Source: Sphingobacteriaceae bacterium (GTDB taxonomy: Bacteria; Bacteroidota; Bacteroidia; B-17B0; Aurantibacillaceae). Taken from it: a stretch of 64,000 bases of DNA. Under the pieces are notes generated by a model. It did no database searches. It was given only the letters and a program-made list of their open reading frames with translations, and was not told the DNA's origin. Within the stretch, counting starts at the first letter, position 1; every line of letters begins with the position of its first letter. Positions 60,826 to 64,000 of the stretch are shown here, piece by piece. A program made the position numbers and the translations under genes. The stretch spans positions 1,240,001-1,304,000 of the forward strand of contig NVQB01000001.1 of the NCBI GenBank assembly GCA_002319075.1, read 5' to 3'.

Positions 60826-62014
60826 TTACGACTACAACCACACAGGTGACTTTGAAATGAAAGTAACCACTTTTTTTGGCCTCGAAGAAATTCTTGCAAA
60901 AGAACTTCTGCAGCTTGGTGGAAAAGAAATAACAGAATTTAAAAGAGGTGTTTCCGTTGTGGGTGATATCGGTTTTTTATACAAGGCAAATCTTTGTTTA
61001 CACACGGCGTTAAAAGTTATTATTCCTATCACAAAATTTACTGCCGACAATGAGCAGGAACTTTACGACAACATTAAGTCTATTGACTGGGAGCGTTTTA
61101 TTTCCAACAGCGATACCCTTATGGTGGAAAGCGTTTTAAATTCGGAGATCTTTACCCACAGTCAGTTTGTTTCTCAAAAAGTTAAAGACGGCATTGTAGA
61201 TCGTTTCCGCGATAAAACCGGTAAACGTCCCGATGTTGATCTCTTACATCCGGCATTTAAACTTTACGTTCACATTTATAAAAATGAAGTTTCGTTAAAT
61301 ATTGATAGCAGCGGAGATCCTTTATACAAAAGAGGGTATCGTTCCGATATTAATGAAGCTCCAATGAAAGAAGTACTTGCTGCAGGACTTGTGAAATTAG
61401 CAGGGTGGGAAAGGCATCACCTGCTTGTGGATGGAATGTGCGGTGCAGGCACCATTGCCATTGAAGCGGCACTCTGGGCAAACAATATTCCCCCGGGATA
61501 TTACCGCAATGAATTTGGTTTTATGCGTTGGAGAAATTTTGACGAGAAAACTTACGATACCATTTTCGATAGTGCCATTAATAAGATCAGAAATGATAAG
61601 GTAGAAATTATTGCAAACGATATTGATTTTCCAACGCTTAAGAAAGCAAAAATAAATACCAAAAATGCGAAAGTGGATGATGTGATAAACTGCACGCAGG
61701 AATCTTTTTTTGATATGACTCCTCCGCGTCAGGCAGGTGTCGTTATTTTGAATCCCCCGTATGGAGAAAGAATGCCGGTTCCGGAAATTGAAAACATGTA
61801 CAAAGAAATTGGAAATAAATTAAAAAAAGATTTCAAAGGTTTTAGTGCATGGATCATTACCAGTAGTCCCGAAGCCATTAAGAGCATAGGATTGCGACCA
61901 TCGAGAAGAATACAGATTTTTAACGGGTCTTTGGAGTGTCGTTATTTGAAGTTTGACTTGTATGATGGAAGTAAAAAAGCCGTAAAAAATCCTGACACGA
62001 TGGTTAAAAGATAA
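60815..62014 (+). CDS. THUMP-domain rRNA guanine-N2 methyltransferase (RlmL N-terminal type)
   Basis: The 399-residue product has a ferredoxin-like/THUMP N-terminal half (F-F-G-L-E-E-I-L-A-K-E-L, then F-T-H-S-Q-F-V-S-Q-K-V-K-D-G-I). The class I methyltransferase half has G-M-C-G-A-G-T-I-A-I-E-A-A and catalytic N-P-P-Y-G-E-R-M. This matches the group modifying G2445 of 23S rRNA (first half of E. coli RlmKL). It overlaps the bestrophin gene by 11 bases; an internal ATG at 60857 is an alternative start. Confidence 0.93.
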   Translation: MKINYDYNHTGDFEMKVTTFFGLEEILAKELLQLGGKEITEFKRGVSVVGDIGFLYKANLCLHTALKVIIPITKFTADNEQELYDNIKSIDWERFISNSDTLMVESVLNSEIFTHSQFVSQKVKDGIVDRFRDKTGKRPDVDLLHPAFKLYVHIYKNEVSLNIDSSGDPLYKRGYRSDINEAPMKEVLAAGLVKLAGWERHHLLVDGMCGAGTIAIEAALWANNIPPGYYRNEFGFMRWRNFDEKTYDTIFDSAINKIRNDKVEIIANDIDFPTLKKAKINTKNAKVDDVINCTQESFFDMTPPRQAGVVILNPPYGERMPVPEIENMYKEIGNKLKKDFKGFSAWIITSSPEAIKSIGLRPSRRIQIFNGSLECRYLKFDLYDGSKKAVKNPDTMVKR

Positions 62015-62092
62015 TTTTAATTTAGCGTTGAAAGCTGGTGCTCTAAGAAGCTTTAGTTTGCTCTCCTCATTTTATTAGATTCCTCCTTCCAT

Positions 62093-62830
62093 TTAAAAAA
62101 CGCGGAACCGTTTAAAGAGGTCGTCTCTTTTTCTTACCGAAACAGGAATATCTTCGCCATTAGAAAGCGTAACGTGACTGGTATCCCGCGAATAAGAAAC
62201 AATCGAATCTAAATTTACAAGATACGAATGATGGATCCTCACAAATGAGGCAGTCATGGCTGTTTCAAATTCTTTTAGATTTTTATATGAAGTGTAAAAA
62301 TCTTTTGTGTTTACATGAATTTCTGAATGTTTACCTAAAGCCTTTATAAAAACAATATCCTTTTTATCCAGCGCGATCAATTTGTTTTTATAATTAATCA
62401 TCAAAGGCGTTTCAGATTCGTTCTTAGCTTTCACTAACTCTCCTTTCAGACCTACAAACTTTGCAGAGGCGTCTTTTGAACACAGTTTCATTACTTTTTT
62501 AACTGCATTTACAAATTCAGACTCGTTAAGTGGTTTTAGCAGGTAATCCACTACGCTATATTTAAAAGCTTCGATAGCATAATCTTTATAAGCCGTTACA
62601 ACAATTACATATATAAAATCTTTTATCTCCTTAAGCACATCGAAACCCACCCCGTCTTTTAACTCCATATCTAAAAAAACAACATCGTATTCAGACGAAT
62701 TTATTAACTCGACAGCATTACCAACCGAGGCCGATTCTTCTATAGTTTCAATCTGAGAAAAATGTTTTTCTAAACAAGTTCTAAGATAAAGGCGATTGAC
62801 CTTGTGATCGTCTATTATTAAGGCTTTCAT
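62093..62830 (-). CDS. LytTR-family response regulator
   Basis: About 245 residues from ATG 62830 (the longer frame adds 13 residues before the receiver). The receiver has D-D-H near the start, the phosphorylated Asp in V-F-L-D-M-E-L, T in V-V-T-A-Y and K in L-L-K-P-L. The C-terminal LytTR DNA-binding domain has Y-K-N-L-K-E-F-E, F-V-R-I-H-H-S-Y-L-V-N and S-N-G-E-D-I-P-V-S. No histidine kinase gene is adjacent, so its partner lies elsewhere. Confidence 0.93.
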   Translation of the reverse strand: MKALIIDDHKVNRLYLRTCLEKHFSQIETIEESASVGNAVELINSSEYDVVFLDMELKDGVGFDVLKEIKDFIYVIVVTAYKDYAIEAFKYSVVDYLLKPLNESEFVNAVKKVMKLCSKDASAKFVGLKGELVKAKNESETPLMINYKNKLIALDKKDIVFIKALGKHSEIHVNTKDFYTSYKNLKEFETAMTASFVRIHHSYLVNLDSIVSYSRDTSHVTLSNGEDIPVSVRKRDDLFKRFRVF

Positions 62831-63109
62831 AAATTGAAGTTCAGATTGAGTGCATCCTAAACTAATCAAAATCAGACGAAATCCACCACCATTTTAGCTG
62901 GATTAAGAGTTAAACACTTATTCTAAAAATATAACAGTTATTCCAAATGCAGGGCAGATAAGGGACGATAACACCCGATTTAAGGTAAAATTTTCTCCTA
63001 AATATGTTAAAAAGAGATTAAAAAAACAGGTGAAAAATCGACCAATTTTTAATTTGTCCTATAAAAACTTAGACGTACTACTACGCGCGTTTACACTTTA
63101 GAATTCCTT

Positions 63110-63817
63110 TTATCCTTTCACGAGAAACTTCCTGTCCATGATGGGAATTACCGGGCACTGATTCGGAGTTAAGCAATATTTAATATCCCGTTCAAGATCC
63201 AGCTTTTCAAGACGATTGCGATGAGATGAATGTGCAAGAAAACCGTAAAGGTCATGCTTTGCCAGTTTGTAGAGTTCCATAGCAGCTATGGCCGAGTCGC
63301 AGGCGGAATTAAACCCGTATTTATAAATGAGCTGCTCTGCTACTGCGCCGGCGTATAAAGTATCCTCGAGGTTAAATTTATTTTTCCATCCCGCGCAGAG
63401 AAACACAACATCCTTCTTTTCTTTTTTTAAAAACTCAATAACGGCGTCAAGATTTAAAAAGCTACCGATAATGACTTTGTGAGCATCTTTTGCTACAGAA
63501 ATTGCTTGCGTTCCATTAGTAGTTGTAATGGCAATAGTTTTTCCTTTTACTTTGGCGTTCATATACCCAAAAGGACTGTTGCCAAGATCGAAGCCTTGTA
63601 CTATTTCACCATCTCTTTCAGCTGCTACGAGATACCCTTGTTCCTTATAGGATTGAGCTTCCTCAACGGTAGCAACGGGAATCATTTTGGTAACGCCATT
63701 AAAAAAAGCTGTAGTGATAGCAGAAGAAGCTCTTAAAATATCAATGACAACAACAATGGAATTGGAATTATGGAATAAGGGGTAAGAAAGTGGGCTAAAA
63801 CAAACTTCAATATTCAT
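63110..63817 (-). CDS. comB: 2-phosphosulfolactate phosphatase (ComB family)
   Basis: The 235-residue product shows the ComB motifs V-V-V-I-D-I-L-R-A-S-S-A-I-T-T, A-A-E-R-D-G, F-D-L-G-N-S-P, and T-T-N-G-T-Q-A-I. ComB removes phosphate from phosphosulfolactate, leaving sulfolactate. Its substrate source, ComA, is about 34 kb away in this window. ComB relatives are also annotated in bacteria without coenzyme M, so the true product is uncertain. It is monocistronic here, and the 183 bases beyond its start hold nothing I can identify. Confidence 0.9.
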   Translation of the reverse strand: MNIEVCFSPLSYPLFHNSNSIVVVIDILRASSAITTAFFNGVTKMIPVATVEEAQSYKEQGYLVAAERDGEIVQGFDLGNSPFGYMNAKVKGKTIAITTTNGTQAISVAKDAHKVIIGSFLNLDAVIEFLKKEKKDVVFLCAGWKNKFNLEDTLYAGAVAEQLIYKYGFNSACDSAIAAMELYKLAKHDLYGFLAHSSHRNRLEKLDLERDIKYCLTPNQCPVIPIMDRKFLVKG

Positions 63818-64000
63818 ATTCAGTTTTTAAAAAAAGATCGATAACCCGTTAGTTCAAAATACACAGGCTTAGTCACTAACAAACATAAGGTTTTTTATGA
63901 TTATTGTAAAATTACAATTTGTAACTCTTGCTTGTTTCGGAAGCTTATGCTAACAAAGCTTGCAGAAGGGCCAGCTGAGAAAAGAAATCCCCAGTGGGTC

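Overview
The window comes from a chromosome of a Bacteroidota species. The pointers are type IX secretion (T9SS) C-terminal sorting domains on four proteins, promoters of the Bacteroidota type (TTG, then TAnnTTTG or TAnnTTTA), AT-rich spacers, TTG starts, an ISAon1-type insertion sequence, and many families typical of the phylum. These include DUF2279, SpoIIE phosphatases with a 'SITYAKRIQDAI' linker, YwqK/MORN proteins and a ComA/ComB pair. Oxygen-dependent HemF, lipoamide dehydrogenase and acyl-CoA dehydrogenase indicate an aerobic or facultatively aerobic heterotroph. I cannot name the genus.

Layout. 1-4.5 kb: a truncated lipoprotein gene, then a leftward five-gene ECF sigma operon in which a single-span protein carries four F-x-[VIL]-P-x-x-Y-F repeats. 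4.5-14.6 kb: a small membrane protein, a secreted M43 metalloprotease, a fused B12-dependent acyl-CoA mutase with IcmF-type residues, an AAA/DUF4143 ATPase behind a tandem repeat, a membrane SpoIIE phosphatase, an outer-membrane gene relic and a UDP-sugar epimerase. 14.7-21.6 kb: a Tyr/Gly-rich secreted protein, a P-loop kinase, a MORN protein, mnmA, fabD, an outer-membrane protein and alanine dehydrogenase. 21.6-33.7 kb: three related T9SS cargo proteins flank anmK, an acyl-CoA dehydrogenase and a tight TPR-comA-rhodanese-DedA operon; a small ORF broken by one stop codon lies just before the third. 33.8-42 kb: a LexA-like XRE/S24 regulator, a STAS-like protein, an acyltransferase-like membrane protein, DinB, AHSA1, AraC, SnoaL and luciferase-like genes, with several decayed fragments.

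42-45.8 kb is the accessory region. It holds a HipBST-like toxin-antitoxin locus with intact HipB and HipS-like genes, a toxin gene broken by several lesions and a set of putative operators. Next come a copy of the 3' end of tRNA-Pro with its own hairpin, an ISAon1-type element with 22-bp terminal inverted repeats and a duplicated right end, and the intact tRNA-Pro(TGG). This looks like a scar of repeated insertion next to a tRNA gene.

45.9-64 kb is mostly housekeeping: guaA, a LysM/periplasmic-binding-fold protein, hemF, a DEAD/DEAH helicase, lnt, lpdA, purE, a DUF721 (DciA-like) protein, an M28 peptidase, ornithine aminotransferase, a bestrophin, a THUMP rRNA methyltransferase, a LytTR response regulator and comB. 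ComA (28.6 kb) and ComB (63.1 kb) together would make 3-sulfolactate from phosphoenolpyruvate and sulfite. I found no clearly new defence or biosynthetic system. The best leads are the broken HipBST locus with its operators and tRNA scar, the four-repeat anti-sigma-like protein, the LexA-like regulator and the ComA/ComB pair.
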